The position numbers were made by a program, and so were the translations under genes. A stretch of DNA of 64,000 bases. Source: Papio anubis (Eukaryota; Chordata; Mammalia; Primates; Cercopithecidae). Below, one piece after another: positions 23,314-34,911 of the stretch (the first letter of the stretch is position 1; every line of letters begins with the position of its first letter). Under the pieces are notes generated by a model. The model had not been told where the DNA came from. It did no database searches and saw only the letters and a program-made list of their open reading frames with translations. The DNA is taken from positions 31,574,290 through 31,638,289 of the forward strand of contig NC_044980.1 in the NCBI RefSeq assembly GCF_008728515.1. Direction: 5' to 3'.

Positions 23314-23596
23314 GGCCAGCCTGTAATCCCAGCACTTTGGAAGAACAAGGCAGGTGGATCACTTGAGGCCAGGAGTTCACAAGACCAGCCTGCCCAACAT
23401 GGCAAAACCCTGTCACTACAAAAAATACAAAAATTAGCCAGGTGTGGTGGTGCACATCTGTAATATCAGCTACTTGGGAGGCTGAGGCACGAGAATCACT
23501 TGAACCTGAAAGGCGGAGGTTGCAGTGAGCCACGATAGCGCCACTCAACTCCAACCTGGGTGACAAGAGTGAAACTGTCTCAAACAACAACAAAAA
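23314..23596 (+). mobile_element. Alu, 5' part deleted
   Basis: GGCCA joins to GCCTGTAATCCCAGC, so the start is shortened; it ends in AACAACAACAAAAAAA. It sits head to tail with the next Alu. Confidence 0.88.
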
Positions 23597-23602
23597 AATC
23601 AG

Positions 23603-23900
23603 GCCAGGTGTGGTGGCTCATGCCTGTAATCCCAGTGCTTTGGGAGGCCAAGGTGGGTAAGGACTGCTTAAGACTACAAGTTCAAGACCAGCCTGGGCAA
23701 TATAGCAAGGCCTCCATTTCTACAAAAAAAAAGCTGGGTGTAGTGGCGCACACCTGTAGTCCTAGCTACTTGGGAGGCTTAAGCAGGAGAATTGCTTGAG
23801 CCCAGGAGTTCGAGGCTGCTGTGAACTACAATCATGCTACTGCATTCCAGCCTGGGGGACACAGCGTGACCCTGTCTCAAAAAACAAAACAACAAAACAA
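23603..23900 (+). mobile_element. Alu (AluJ-like)
   Basis: GGCCAGGTGTGGTGGCTCAT to an AAACAAAACAACAAAAC tail. Confidence 0.9.
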
Positions 23901-24400
23901 AAGAACTGTCAAAGCAGAGGATACTAAGGAATATTCAATCCAAGTTACTCTTTCATATAACTAATGTGGGTCTAGCAACAGCTATGAAAACAAGCTATGT
24001 AAAAAACACAGAAATAATTATTTTAGTAAAAAATTTAAATGGTACCAATTGTATTTTTGGATGAAGACACTCAAACCAAACGCAAAATTTTGGTCCCAGA
24101 TGGGCTGAAAACATCTTTAGTACGTAATCGCAGGGTGAAGGAAGCAGCCTGGCAAAGTGCTGACCATGAACTTTGAAACTGTCACTTAAACAGTGACGTA
24201 AGGTGTATAATCTTCACTTAGCCATTCTGGGCTTGTTTCTTCATCTAAAAAATTACGACGTATACTGCCTACAATTTATTTATGGTAGTTTTAAATGGGA
24301 TTTAAATGCGAAAATATATTAAAAAAACCTAGCATGGTGCCTAGAATCAATGTGTAGTAAAGGTCTAGAATCAACATGTAGTAAAGGTCAGTTCCCATTC
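23901..24400. other. Unique intergenic sequence
   Basis: No recognisable repeat apart from a short local duplication near 24345-24385, where TCTAGAATCAA..GTAGTAAAGGTC appears twice. Confidence 0.5.
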
Positions 24401-24692
24401 CTTTTTTTTTTTCAAGACAGGATCTCACTCTGTCCCTCAGGCTGGAGTGCAGTGGCGTGATCTCACTGCAGCCTTGACCTCCCAGGCTCAAGCAATCCTT
24501 CTGCCTCAGCCTCCCGAGCAGCTGAGACTACAGGCATGTGCCACCACGCTCAGCCAGTATTTTTGTACTTTCAGTAGAGGCACGGTTTTGTCATGTTGCC
24601 CAGGCTGGTCTCAAACTCCCGAGCTCAAGCAGATCTGCCTGCCTCGGCTTCCAAAAGTGTTAGGATTACAGGTGTGAGCCATCGTGCCAGGT
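24401..24692 (-). mobile_element. Alu (AluJ-like)
   Basis: TCAAGACAGGATCTCACTCT to GAGCCATCGTGCCAGGTC. Confidence 0.88.
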
Positions 24693-24799
24693 CAGCATTC
24701 TTCCAAGAGAACTGTGAGAAACAAAACTCTAAAGAAGAGTAAAATGAGACCCAGAAAAATTTAAAAAGGGAAAAAAAGTTTTGTCCAAGTTAAACAGAC

Positions 24800-24990
24800 A
24801 GTACAGGTTGAGTATATCTTAGCTGAAATGCTTGGGACCAGAACTGTTTTGGATTTTGGAATATTTATATCAGTTGAGTATCCCTAATCTGAAAATCGGA
24901 AATGGTCCAATGAGTATTTCCTTTGAACGTCATGTAGGCCCTCAAGAAGTTTCAGATTTTGATCTTTTCAGATTTTTAGATTAGATAATC
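24800..24990 (+). mobile_element. Tigger-like DNA transposon fragment
   Basis: GTACAGGTTGAGTATATC, GAAATGCTTGGGACCAGAAC, TTTTGGATTTTGGAATATTT and GTTGAGTATCCCTAATCTG match a Tigger-type family, with a partial internal repeat. Confidence 0.7.
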
Positions 24991-25854
24991 TATATGTTAC
25001 GAATCCGGGAGAAAAGGCTGAGTCTCCTGTTCTGTTTCCCTTGTGGTCTCCAATGGTTTCCTGGCCCTCTAAGACTTTGGGGGAAGATTCTGACCCTAGA
25101 AAGAAATTAAGCCAATATAGTATTGAATTACAAAATTTTCTGAAAATTATGTGCTTAGGCAACAAACATTTGTCAGGAATAACAAGATGTAGTACTCAAT
25201 AAATTTGAATATGATTTTACTGAAGCATACATCATTTCAAAGCAAAAGTAGTTTATGTTGTCAATTCTAACATATAATACATTTAAGTCATTATATGAAT
25301 TTCATTTTTTGTGTATTTCACTGTAGTGCTGTGACAACAAAATGACATCTGTGTACCAGAGCATACATACATCAACAGTAAGATGTAATTTTTCATTACA
25401 TCACTGCTAGAATATTTAGCTTTGTGTAGGAGACATAAGCATGTAAGATGGCCACACCAAATAATTTTCTGTTTTTTTCCTTAGATAATCTTAATTTTAA
25501 TTTTTTATCAGTAATACTTTATCAACCTCACTGTTAACAGAACTGTAAATTATCTGGGTGATGGGGTGTGTGGAGAAGATCATCTGTGTTATACTGTAAA
25601 TAGCTGCTAGAGTAATCTCACACACACCAATAAGGAACTGTCACCATAATTAAGGGCTAGTTACTGTTGTTAGTTGCACAATGATAAAGTTCTTTTGAAA
25701 ATATTGGTTAGCCCACTTATATGTGAAAAATGCCCTTTCCACTTATACACAAGAAAAAAATATTCAGAAAGTTATTTTTGGCCTTGCTATGTCAAAAAGT
25801 CAACTGTACAAAGATCTACGTGTTAAACCTAAAATTATAATTTTAAAAGTCTAT
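24991..25854. other. Unique sequence just downstream of the inferred ZFR poly(A) site
   Basis: Repeat-free and AT-rich. It could be an extended ZFR 3'UTR or plain flanking DNA; the sequence does not decide. Confidence 0.45.
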
Positions 25855-26628
25855 TAAAAACAAAAATGTCATGCATTTTTATTATTATGCAGAAGCTTTA
25901 AAACTGTTGCAAGACCATATAGTATATATTAGCTTTTATACTGCTAATGCACAACTAACAGCCAACTTGATTAGATTAACAGAAATCTGTCTTAATTACA
26001 CCTTTATATATCACACTAGAGACAAATGCCACAAGATCTGCAGAAACATTCAGTTCTGAGCACTCGAATGGCAGGATAACTTTTTGTGTTGTAATCCTTC
26101 ACATATAGAAAAACAAACTCTGCAGTCTCACGTTACAAAAAAACGTACTGCTGTAAAATATTAAGATGGGGTAAAGGATATCATCTATAACACAAAGTAA
26201 CTTACAACTAGTGTCAAAAAGCAAACAAAACCTCTAAATAAAAATATCAAAATACACAGAGCAACTGAAGCACAAATCCTGCATTAAATACAGTGAAGAT
26301 TTAATAAGACAACGCACTAGTTAATAAAAGACACAAAAATAGGGGGGGAAGCTAGGGCAACCAGAAAACAAAATCAAAATAATGGGAAAAAAATCAGAAC
26401 TACTGTTTTCCCCCTAGTCGGAGCACTTTTTTTTTTTTTTTTTTTGGGTGTCTTTCCATTCAAATAATACCTAACACCGTACATTTTTTAATGTCATAGA
26501 AAAACTTGGTTCTTCCATGAAATCCTTTAAATTCTTGATAAATTTTTCAATGTAGACATTATTATGAATGAAAAACAGCCAACGAATGGGCACCTGTTTT
26601 TTTAACACTGAAGATTTACAGACACTTT
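25855..26628 (-). other. ZFR: ZFR 3' untranslated region (end inferred)
   Basis: Repeat-free AT-rich sequence follows the stop codon. On the transcript strand it contains A19 (26427-26445), an ATTAAA hexamer (26300-26305) and AATAAA (25878-25883) followed by a T-rich stretch, the best candidate for the main poly(A) site. The absence of Alu here, unlike the surrounding DNA, fits purifying selection on a 3'UTR. Unique sequence continues to about 25.0 kb, so a longer alternative 3'UTR is possible. Confidence 0.7.
25878..25883 (-). promoter_or_regulatory. Candidate ZFR polyadenylation signal AATAAA
   Basis: Canonical hexamer on the transcript strand in CATAATAATAAAAATG, about 750 nt past the stop codon, with T-rich sequence downstream. 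Actual use is not shown by the sequence alone. Confidence 0.55.
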
Positions 26629-26808
26629 TTAAAAGTTATCATAATCTTTTTTGTCTTTTTTCCCCTCAGCTTCAAATCCATCAACTCCATCACTATCCCT
26701 TCTTCGTTTCCTGTTGTTGTGGATGTTAAAACGTTGGCTCATTTGCGGTAATGGATCCATGCCTAGAACTTTGTGTATCTGGCGGAATGCAAGGAGTCTC
26801 AATGCAAA
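26629..26808 (-). CDS. ZFR: ZFR terminal coding exon (inferred exon 20), end of DZF and C-terminal tail
   Basis: The coding part begins in phase 0 after the acceptor TTGTTGCAG and encodes 59 residues then TAA. FALRLLAFRQIHKVLGMDPL completes the DZF helical bundle. The tail that follows has a basic cluster RKRRR, a plausible nuclear localisation signal, and then an acidic/lysine-rich end finishing KKDKKDYDNF. The reading frame is intact and the C-terminus matches ZFR as I remember it. The 3'UTR continues in the same exon toward lower coordinates. Confidence 0.97.
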   Translation of the reverse strand, partial: FALRLLAFRQIHKVLGMDPLPQMSQRFNIHNNRKRRRDSDGVDGFEAEGKKDKKDYDNF

Positions 26809-27545
26809 CTGCAACAAAAAGAGTCAGAATTTTGAGTTAACTGAAAAACCCCAAGTAGCAATACTTACTACATTTACCTCCCTCCAAATGCAACATAAAA
26901 AAGCATGTGTAATGAAAGAGACATTTAAAGGAATTACTTATACAACTGAAATAATCTGTATGTTCTCATGTTTTTATTTCCTAGCTTTTCTGTGTGCATG
27001 CCATTTTGTTTTCTTAAACATTAAGTAAAAAAAAAAAAATCTTTAACACACACGAAATTACAAAAATTATGAGAAGTGACATCAAAGAAACAAGCAGGAT
27101 GTTGAAAACAAAGAAAAATGGCAGCTACCTGCTTTAACAGAATGGTTGCTGATGGCCTTCCTAGGCATTTGGTAGACAGCATACAATTTAAGAACTGTAA
27201 TTATACTCATGTGGATGTACCAAACTTATTTACCTAATTTTCTACTGGTAAACCCTAGGCTGGTTTCAGTATTTTCATTACTGTATTACAATGAGTGCCT
27301 GTTTTAAGATGTTTCTGTGCACTTACGTGACAAGTCCTGGAGAAAGAACTTTTATTAATCAGTGGGACCGCTAAACATATAAAAATGGTGAATACTAACA
27401 AATGAAGCTCCCCCAAGTTTATACTGATTAATATATCCACTAGTAATATGTATGCAAGTCTGCTTCCCCCTTCTGGATACTATAAACGGAAAAATATTCT
27501 CACAAGTATGATGGGCAAAACAGTATCTAATTGTTATTTACAACA

Positions 27546-27800
27546 GTTTTGAGACAGGGTCTCACTCTGTCGCCCAGGCTGGAGTGCTGTGGTGCCATCA
27601 CAGCTCACTGCAACCTCGACCTCCCTGAGCTCAGATCTCACTCAGCCTCCCAAGTAGCCAGGAACACAGGCTCACACCAACACATCTGGCTCATTTTTGT
27701 ATTTTCCACAGAGATGGGGTATTTTCGCCATGTTGCCCAGGCTGGTCTCAAACTCTGCGCACCTGCCAACATTACAGGTATATGCCTTCATGCCTGGCTA
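27546..27800 (-). mobile_element. Alu (AluJ-like)
   Basis: TTTTGAGACAGGGTCTCACT to CTTCATGCCTGGC, shortened on the right. Confidence 0.85.
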
Positions 27801-27809
27801 TACCTTGTA

Positions 27810-28113
27810 TTTATTTTTTTATTTATTTTTGAGATAGAGTCTTGCTCTGTTGCCCAGGTTGGAGTGCAGTGGCGCTATCTCGGCTCACTGCAACCTCCAC
27901 CTCTCGGGTTCAAGCGATTCTCCTGCCTCATCCTCCAAAGTAGCTGGGATTACAGGCGTGTGCCACCACTCCAGGCTAACTTTTGTATTTTTAGTAGAGA
28001 TGGGGTTTCACCATGTTGCCCATGCTGGTCTTGAACTCCTGACCTCAGGAGATCTGCCTGCCTCGGCCTCCCAAAGTGCTGGGATTACAGGTGTGAGCCA
28101 CCAGGGCCAGCCA
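27810..28113 (-). mobile_element. Alu (AluS-like)
   Basis: TTTGAGATAGAGTCTTGCTC to GAGCCACCAGGGCCAGCC. Confidence 0.9.
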
Positions 28114-28622
28114 AGTTGTATTTTTTAATCAATCAGTGAGGTGCAGCATATTTTTACTGGCTCATTTGCTTAAGCTTAAAGATACCACATGAAATTTCCA
28201 ATAATATCCTTCATGGCTTCCTGTATTTACAGACTTCTTAAAAAGATCTTGCCTATGTGAAAATTATTTTTCTTAATACTTTGATAATTTATGTGTGGCT
28301 CCTTAAGTCATTTGGTATTTACTTGTATATATGTATAGTTCAGTGTTTTCCTTAGATGATTAGCCAGTTATCTCAATACCACTTTGCTGATGATTCATCT
28401 TTTCCCACTGATTTGAAGCATCAGGTCTGTCATACATTAATTCCCTTATATCTAATGGTTTACTTCAAGGCTCTTCCATTCCAAAGGTTTATCTGTCTAC
28501 TTCTGTGCCATAACTACATTGTTTACATTTCTGTTGCTTTCTAGGATGTTTTGCTATCTGGTAGAGTTGAACTTTTCTTAGCAATTCTCTTGTATTTCCA
28601 ATTTCAAATGAAAATTAAAACG

Positions 28623-28919
28623 GCTGAGTGTGGAGGCTCATGCCTGTAATCTCAGCACTTTGGGAGGCCACGGTGGGCCGATCACTTAAGTCAGGAGTTT
28701 GAGACCAGCCTGGCCAACATGGTGTAACCCCATCTCTACTAAAAACACAAACATTAGTCGGGTATGGTGGCGTGCACCTGTAGTCCCAGCTACTCGGGAG
28801 GCTGAGGCAGGAGTATTGCTTGAACCTGGGAGGCAGAGGTTGCAGTGAGAGTCAAAATTGTGCCACTGCAATCTAGCCTGGGTGACAGAGAGAGACTCTG
28901 TCTCAAAAAATAAAAAAAG
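28623..28919 (+). mobile_element. Alu (AluS-like)
   Basis: GGCTGAGTGTGGAGGCTCAT to CTCAAAAAATAAAAAAAGG. Confidence 0.9.
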
Positions 28920-28930
28920 GAAAATTTAAG

Positions 28931-29147
28931 GCCGGGCGTGGTGGCTCACGCGGTCAGGAGATCCAGACCATCCTGGCTAACACGGTGAAACCCTGTCTCT
29001 ACTAAAAATACAAAAAATTCGCCAGGCGTGGTGGCGGGTGCCTGTAGTCCCAGCTACTTGGGAGGCGGTTGCACTCCAGCCTGAGTGGACAGAGTGAGAC
29101 TCCACCTCAAAAAAACAAAAAAGAAAGAAAAAGAAAAAAAAAAAAGA
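28931..29147 (+). mobile_element. Alu with two internal deletions
   Basis: GGCTCACGC joins directly to GGTCAGGAGATCC, and GGGAGGCGG joins to TTGCACTCCAGCC. Confidence 0.88.
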
Positions 29148-29446
29148 AAATTTTAATCAATTTTTAAAGTTCTATCCTCTTCTCCCTCTGAAATTGTAAT
29201 TAACTTTTTTTAAATTAAAAAAAAAAAAGGGAGATGGGAAAGTTCAGATCAAATGTTAATTAATGCTCTTGGCTGAAGGGCATATTGAACTATCAGCAGA
29301 ACTGAGAGTCAAAAAGAGCCTATTGTTTTCCAAGATAAGGGAAGGGAAGGCAAACTTTGGCACTGAATCATATCATCTTATCTTGTGTTTTTACTTTTTT
29401 CTTTTATTAAAATTTATTAAAATAAATTTATTAAAATTCTAAAGCT

Positions 29447-29700
29447 TAGCCAGGCATGGTGGCTAAGCACTTCGGGAGGTGGAGGGGGTAAGATCACTTG
29501 AGCCCAGCCTGGGAAACACAGGGAGACCCTGTCTCTACAAATAATTAGCTGGGCATGGTGTCACACACCTGTGATTCCAACTACTTGCAAGGCTGAGGCA
29601 GGATGGTGTGAGACAGGGAGGTTGAGGCTGCAGTGGGCCCAGATGGTGCCACTGCACTACAGCCTGTGTGACAGAGTGAGACTGTCTCAATAAACAGCAC
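29447..29700 (+). mobile_element. Alu (AluJ-like, internally deleted)
   Basis: AGCCAGGCATGGTGGCTAAG to GACTGTCTCAATAAAC; left arm shortened. Confidence 0.85.
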
Positions 29701-29725
29701 AAACAAAACCAAAAAACCCCTAAAG

Positions 29726-29918
29726 CAAGTTTGTCCAATCTGTGGCCCTCAGCGTTGAATGTGGCCCAACACAAATTCATAAACTTTTTAAAAACATTAT
29801 GAGATTTTTTTTCTTTTTAGCCCATCAGCTATTACTAGTGTTAGTGTATTTTATGCATGGCCCAAGACAATTCTTCCTACAATGTGGCCCAGGGAAGCCA
29901 AAAGACTGGATACCCCTG
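29726..29918. mobile_element. hAT-type MITE with perfect 8-bp target duplication
   Basis: This 193-bp element starts CAAGTTTGTCCAATC and ends GACTGGATACCCCTG. CCCTAAAG is duplicated exactly at 29718-29725 and 29919-29926, as expected of hAT insertion. The text TGTGGCCCAACACAAATTC is recognisable but I cannot name the family with certainty. Confidence 0.88.
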
Positions 29919-30165
29919 CCCTAAAGTTTAAAGACATGCTAACATCTATTTAATGGGTTGTTTACTTTCAGCCAGAAGAATGTGCCATTCACTATGCAAT
30001 CTTAAAAATGTACTGATACTGCAGCTGGTTTTCAATGAGTGTAAGTTGCTCCCTAATAGTAGCCAATGCCAAAAGATTCCTTCCTTAGAACACAAAAAAA
30101 TATTTGCATCAGTACAGAAACATTGTGTATGACTGAAATCACTATGATCAGTAAAGAAAATCCTT

Positions 30166-30473
30166 GACCGGGTGCGGTGGCTCACGCCTGTAATTCCAGC
30201 ACTTTGGGAGACCAAGGTGATCACGAGGTCAGGAGCTCGACAGCAGCCCGGCCAACATGGTGAAATCCGGTCTCTACTAAAAATACAAAAATTATCCGGG
30301 GGGTGGTGGCGCGTGCCTGTAATCCCAGCTACTCAGGAGGCTGAGGCAGGAAAACCGCTTGAACTCAGGAGGTGGAGGTGAGCTGAGATCGTGCCATTGC
30401 ACTCCAGCCTGGGTGACAGAGCGAGACTCCGCCTCAAGAAAAAAAAAAAAAAAAAAAAAAGAAAGAAAGAAAA
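30166..30473 (+). mobile_element. Alu (AluS-like)
   Basis: GACCGGGTGCGGTGGCTCAC to a long A tail with GAAA repeats. Confidence 0.9.
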
Positions 30474-30719
30474 TAAATTCCTTGTTACTTCATGAATAAA
30501 AATAATTTTTCACTACATGACCATGTCTATGTAAGAATATCTTTGGCACCAATTTCAAAAGATTTCTTAAAATCTTGAAACTAGGAGGACTTCAGAGACA
30601 TGATTTAATCTATCCCTCCATTTCTAGGGATATACCCACTTAACCTAATTCAAGGAAATGTTACAGTCACTTGATTAAACAGCAACTTTCTCTACATAGT
30701 TATAGCCTTCAATGTAACT

Positions 30720-31255
30720 AGACTCTTTTCCTGGTAAAATTCACATACCTTTAAAATGTACGCCTTTAAAATGTAAAATTCAGAAGTTTTCAGAATACTT
30801 ACAAAGTTACTCAACTATCACTATTATCTTATCCTAGAACATTTTCATTACCCTAAATGGAAACCCCAAGCCCAACAGCAGTTACTCCCAACCCCTCTAT
30901 CCTCAGGTCCTAAGAACTACCATTGCCTATTACGAGTATTTCATATAAATGAGATAATGAGGATAAACTTTTTACGGTTCATTCACATCATAGCATGTGT
31001 CAGTACTTTTATTTCTTTTAATGGCTGGCTGAATAATATTCTAATGTGTGACTGTATTTGTTTATTTACCCATTCATCAATTGATAGACATTTAGGTTGT
31101 TGCTACTTTTTGACTATCACACATAATGCTGTTTTGAACATTTGTGTACGAGTTTTTGCGGGGACATATTTTTTTCAGTTGAGTATATATCCAGGTATCA
31201 AAGAGTTGCTGAGGCATATAGCAATCCATGTTTAACTTACTGAGGAGCTGCTAAC
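30720..31255 (-). mobile_element. Old L1 fragment
   Basis: CAGAAGTTTTCAGAATACTT, GGCTGGCTGAATAATATTCT and CAATTGATAGACATTTAGGT are reverse-strand L1M 3' text. Confidence 0.82.
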
Positions 31256-31272
31256 CTGTTTTTCTTTTCCTT

Positions 31273-31618
31273 TTTTTAAGTGATGAGGTCTTGCTATGTT
31301 GCTCAGGCTGGTAATGCACTCCTGGGCTCAAGAGATCCTCCCACCTCGGCCTTGCAAAGTGTTCGGATTACAGGCATGAGCCATTGCTCACTGAACCTTC
31401 AACTTCCTGGGCTTAAGTGATCCTCCCACCTCAAGCCTCCTAAGTAGCTGGGATCACAGGTGCATGCCACCATGCCCAGAGCTAATTAAACATTTTTTTA
31501 TAGATATATGGTTATGCTATGTTGCCAGGTCTTTCTTGAATTCATGGGCTCAACCGATCCTCTTGCCTCAGCCTCCCAACGTGTTGAGATTACAGGCGTG
31601 AGCCATTGTGCCTGGCCC
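31273..31618 (-). mobile_element. Two fused Alu fragments
   Basis: A monomer-like piece ends at GCATGAGCCATTGCTCACTG and joins directly to a second piece beginning AACCTTCAACTTCCTGGG and ending GTGCCTGGCCC. Confidence 0.8.
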
Positions 31619-32149
31619 TAACCTGTTTTTCAAAGTGACTGTTGTTCACACTATTTTAAATCCCTGCTCTGATTTTGAGATAAAGGATAGTTACTGGTTG
31701 TAGTCATCCACATGGGAATTTATTGCTCCAAAACTTTTCCCCTAAGTTAGATAATTCTAGTTCCTAAGAATTCTGGCTCATACACCTGCTTGGAAAATCC
31801 TGAAAGTCTCAAAGTCATCTGCAGTCAGGACTTGATACAGCATTCTACTTAGTCTACAATTATTAGGGACTTTTGCCAGTACTGAGTGTTTCTCTACTTA
31901 AGTGAGAACTACGAATATTTATTGTCATAATTTACTATTATTTATCATAATATACTAATTCTTTATTGAGAGAGACTTATGAAAGGTCCTTCCTAAAGAT
32001 AACAGAATAGGGTTTTCTTCTACATTAATAGAAATTATCTAAAGATAACTCATCTATAATAATGAATATTTATATATTTTTACCAGAGATATTCTTACTA
32101 AGCATCAGCCTATTATTGTTTATAATAATATATAATAAAACTATTATTA

Positions 32150-32429
32150 GTTTTGAGATGGAGTCTCACTCTGTTGCCCAGCCTGGAGTGCAATGGTGCG
32201 ATTTCAGCTCACTGCAACCTGTGTCTCCTGGGTTCAAGCGATTCTCGTGCCTTAGCCTTCCAAGTAGCTGGGACTACAGGCACTCATGCCACCACGCCCG
32301 GCTAATTCTTGTATTTTTGGTAGAGACAGGGTTTTGCCACGTTGGTCTTGAACTCCCAACCTCAGGTGGCTCGCCCGCCGCAACCTCTTTAAGTGCTGGG
32401 ATTACAGGCGTAAGCCACTGCACCCAGCC
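32150..32429 (-). mobile_element. Alu (AluS-like)
   Basis: GAGATGGAGTCTCACTCTGT to CACTGCACCCAGCC, with a short internal deletion near GTTGGTCTTGAAC. Confidence 0.9.
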
Positions 32430-33034
32430 CAGCCTATGCTAATATATTATGAGTTTCTAAATGAAGGAATACTCCAGTAAGTAAAACCAACATAGCATTT
32501 GAGGTTTGAGTGAGCACCCTACAATCTCTTGTTCTGCGTGTAGTTTGTAGGTATTTCTAAGGTCTGACAAAGAGAAAATTCTACCATATTACTAGCAATT
32601 ATTTAGCATCAAACTAAATTTGAAGATTGATACAAATTATTCCCATACAAAGACATTTTGGAATTTTAATCATCATCGAGGATTAAAGGTTTATTTTATA
32701 ATCCATTTCCTTCTTGGGAAAGGATGATTAACCCTATAAATTTTGCCCTTTTAAAGGTATGTTAAACTATGTATACCTACTTATAGGAAGGAATTTTAAT
32801 AAATGACAAAGGCTGTATCTGGGAGAAGCAACTTGAAAAGGATCACTGGAGAAAAGACATATAGTGGCATACAAGAATAAAGGCAGACATTGTGGAAGGA
32901 AATATGCAATCACTCCAGAGACAAAGGAAGGAAGAGGGACATTAACATGGGCACTACAGGCCCCCCAAAAACAAACTGAAATTGACATTGGTACTTCAGA
33001 TTTCACCAGTTATATATGCACTAATTTATGTGTG

Positions 33035-33260
33035 CATGCATAATAGCTCGATGCAATTTTATCACACGTGCCGCCTTATGTAACTACCATCACAATCAAG
33101 ATGGTTAACTGTTCTGTTGCCACAAGACCCCCTTTAGAGCCATGCCATTCCTTCTTCCTATCCTTAACTCGTAGGAAACACTGTTTTCCTTCTCATGCAA
33201 CTATTCTGTCATGAGTGCTACATAAATGCATTACATGTTATGTAACTCCTTCACTTTTAG
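33035..33260 (-). mobile_element. Old L1 fragment
   Basis: TTTTATCACACGTG, ATCAAGATGGTTAACTGTTC and ACATGTTATGTAACTCC resemble reverse-strand L1M sequence. Confidence 0.55.
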
Positions 33261-33819
33261 TAAGATTTCTAAATGTTCTCCTAAACGTCCTCCTAAAACC
33301 AGACCACTTTCTTTAAGGTCACATTTTTAGAAAAGTAAGCATTCTTCTTAATGATGAATTTTGTTAGTTTTCGTGTGTTTCCTCCTGAATTTCTTTTCCC
33401 TTAAATTTATAACTAATTCCTTTAAGTATTAAAGGGAGAAAGAACAGACACTTAAGGCAACTATCTTCTTCCCTAGAATATAAAATGAAAGAAATAAAAA
33501 CATCGAATGCATAAGAATTTGGTCATGTTGTGAGTCTGTAAGATATTCATAATGTTCTATTACTAATCTCTCTCCCCCAATACCATTTCTGGCATAACAA
33601 TTTACTTTGATCCTGACATCTTTCAAATTCCAAATTATTCAAGATAACCAATGAAGATCTTAAATCCAACAACTCCCAAGCATCTTAGAGTGGATTACTG
33701 TTCATGGCTAGTATGTTTTTTCCCCCTACTCAGCACATTTCTGGAATCAACAAAGGAAAATTTTTTTCCATTCATTCATTGGGGTCAATGTTTTTTTCCT
33801 TTTCATAATTATTCAATAG

Positions 33820-34020
33820 GGTTAATAAGATGATGATAATACTAGCTAACATTTAATATCCTTCCATATACCAGGTGCTAAGATGGTTACACATATTAAC
33901 TCATTTAATCTCCTCAACAATCCTGTCTGAGACATATATTGCTTTTATATCCATATTACAGATGAGATGGCAGAGCTGGTAATCAAATCCAGGGAGTCTG
34001 TCTCCAGGGCCAACATTTTT
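33820..34020 (-). mobile_element. MIR element
   Basis: ATACTAGCTAACATTTAATA, CATATTAACTCATTTAATCT, ATATTACAGATGAGATGGCA and AATCAAATCCAGGGAGTCTG are reverse-strand MIR. Confidence 0.85.
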
Positions 34021-34414
34021 ATTTACTTTGACAGAGGCAGGAAAGGTTAAATTATAACAATAATGACCATAAACACCACAGCAAATTACTTTTGTACAAC
34101 CAGAGGACATAAGAATTTCTGTTGATTTTGATATATAATCTATTACCCAGATTTAATGAGACACTGAAAATATTGCTGTATTTGTATAATACACTTAGAA
34201 ATGCCCACAGAATTAAATAATAAAATTTTAAATTCTATTAGTGAAATCTAGTTTTGGGCAAGCTATTTTAATATTCTCTCTAAGGGCTTGCTTACTACAG
34301 AAGAAGAAGAATGAATATTATATAGTGACTTATAATATTCATTAAGACAATAACAGAAAAATAAAACCTTAATGGAGTAACCCAATAGGGCTCTGGATTT
34401 AGGAATACTAGTAC

Positions 34415-34512
34415 CTGTGCACTGGACGTGATGTCTTCACGCTGCTGGTCAGTCATTGTTGCCAAGGTATCAAAGGGATCCTTTTCACAAGGATCCAGAA
34501 GTCCAGGACTAC
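34415..34512 (-). CDS. ZFR: ZFR coding exon (inferred exon 19), DZF domain
   Basis: This 98-nt exon has two bases completing Gly, then 32 residues: SPGLLDPCEKDPFDTLATMT followed by DQQREDITSSAQ. The LLDPCEKDP motif is typical of DZF proteins. The acceptor is GCTATAG and the donor CAG|GTACTAG. The very short 117-bp intron on its 5' side makes it likely to be recognised together with exon 18 by intron definition (inference). It is followed by a 7.6-kb repeat-rich intron before the terminal exon. Confidence 0.96.
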
Positions 34513-34629
34513 CTATAGCAATCATCACAGGGAGAGGAAATCATCTGCATTGTCCACTTATAAAAAAATTACTCAACCAGCAAATGAGTAAACTTCATTT
34601 TACTTCATTAGAAACAAAGTAAAAGTTAC
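34513..34629. other. ZFR 117-bp intron between exons 18 and 19
   Basis: Shortest intron seen. It has GTAACT at its 5' end and GCTATAG at its 3' end, with no repeats. Confidence 0.9.
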
Positions 34630-34741
34630 CTTTAAGGATAATCCCTGAAGAAATGCACTCAAAAACTCTTCTCAGTGCATCCCCAGGGCTCTGAGGGCTA
34701 GAAGCACTGCTGATTGCTTTCTCTACTAACAACTCCATAGC
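34630..34741 (-). CDS. ZFR: ZFR coding exon (inferred exon 18), DZF domain
   Basis: This 112-nt exon encodes 37 residues ([20 protein letters not shown], then [17 protein letters not shown]) plus the first base of a split Gly codon. It follows a 12.7-kb intron, the largest complete one in the window. [10 protein letters not shown] and [10 protein letters not shown] are DZF helices; the [10 protein letters not shown] loop between them is Ser/Pro-rich and a plausible phosphorylation site, which is an inference only. The acceptor is TTTTAG and the donor AAAG|GTAACT. It is separated from the next exon by only 117 bp. Confidence 0.96.
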
Positions 34742-34911
34742 CTAAAAGCACAACATAAAAATGTGTTTAACAGCTTACCAAAGGAATTACTCATTTTCAA
34801 ACACTAGAATGACAAACTAAAATTTTAAAGATTGAAAAAGCTACATAGAACAAGTCACAAAAACAGAAAATAAATATCATATATAATGTAAAAACATTCA
34901 AAATTAAGGAA

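Larger units (their letters stand above)
26809..34414. other. ZFR intron between exons 19 and 20
   Basis: A 7.6-kb intron. Alu, hAT, L1 and MIR pieces are listed separately. Stretches at 26820-27540, 28115-28620, 31620-32145, 32430-33035 and 33260-33820 show nothing recognisable. Confidence 0.6.

Noticed and set aside
26427..26445. A19 run as the tail of a processed pseudogene or Alu
   Set aside because: No Alu or retrocopy body adjoins it and no target duplication is visible; it lies within the ZFR 3'UTR.
27531..28034. 167-codon open frame on the plus strand
   Set aside because: It is a translation of two minus-strand Alus (QAGVQW-type phrases), as are most other open frames in the window.
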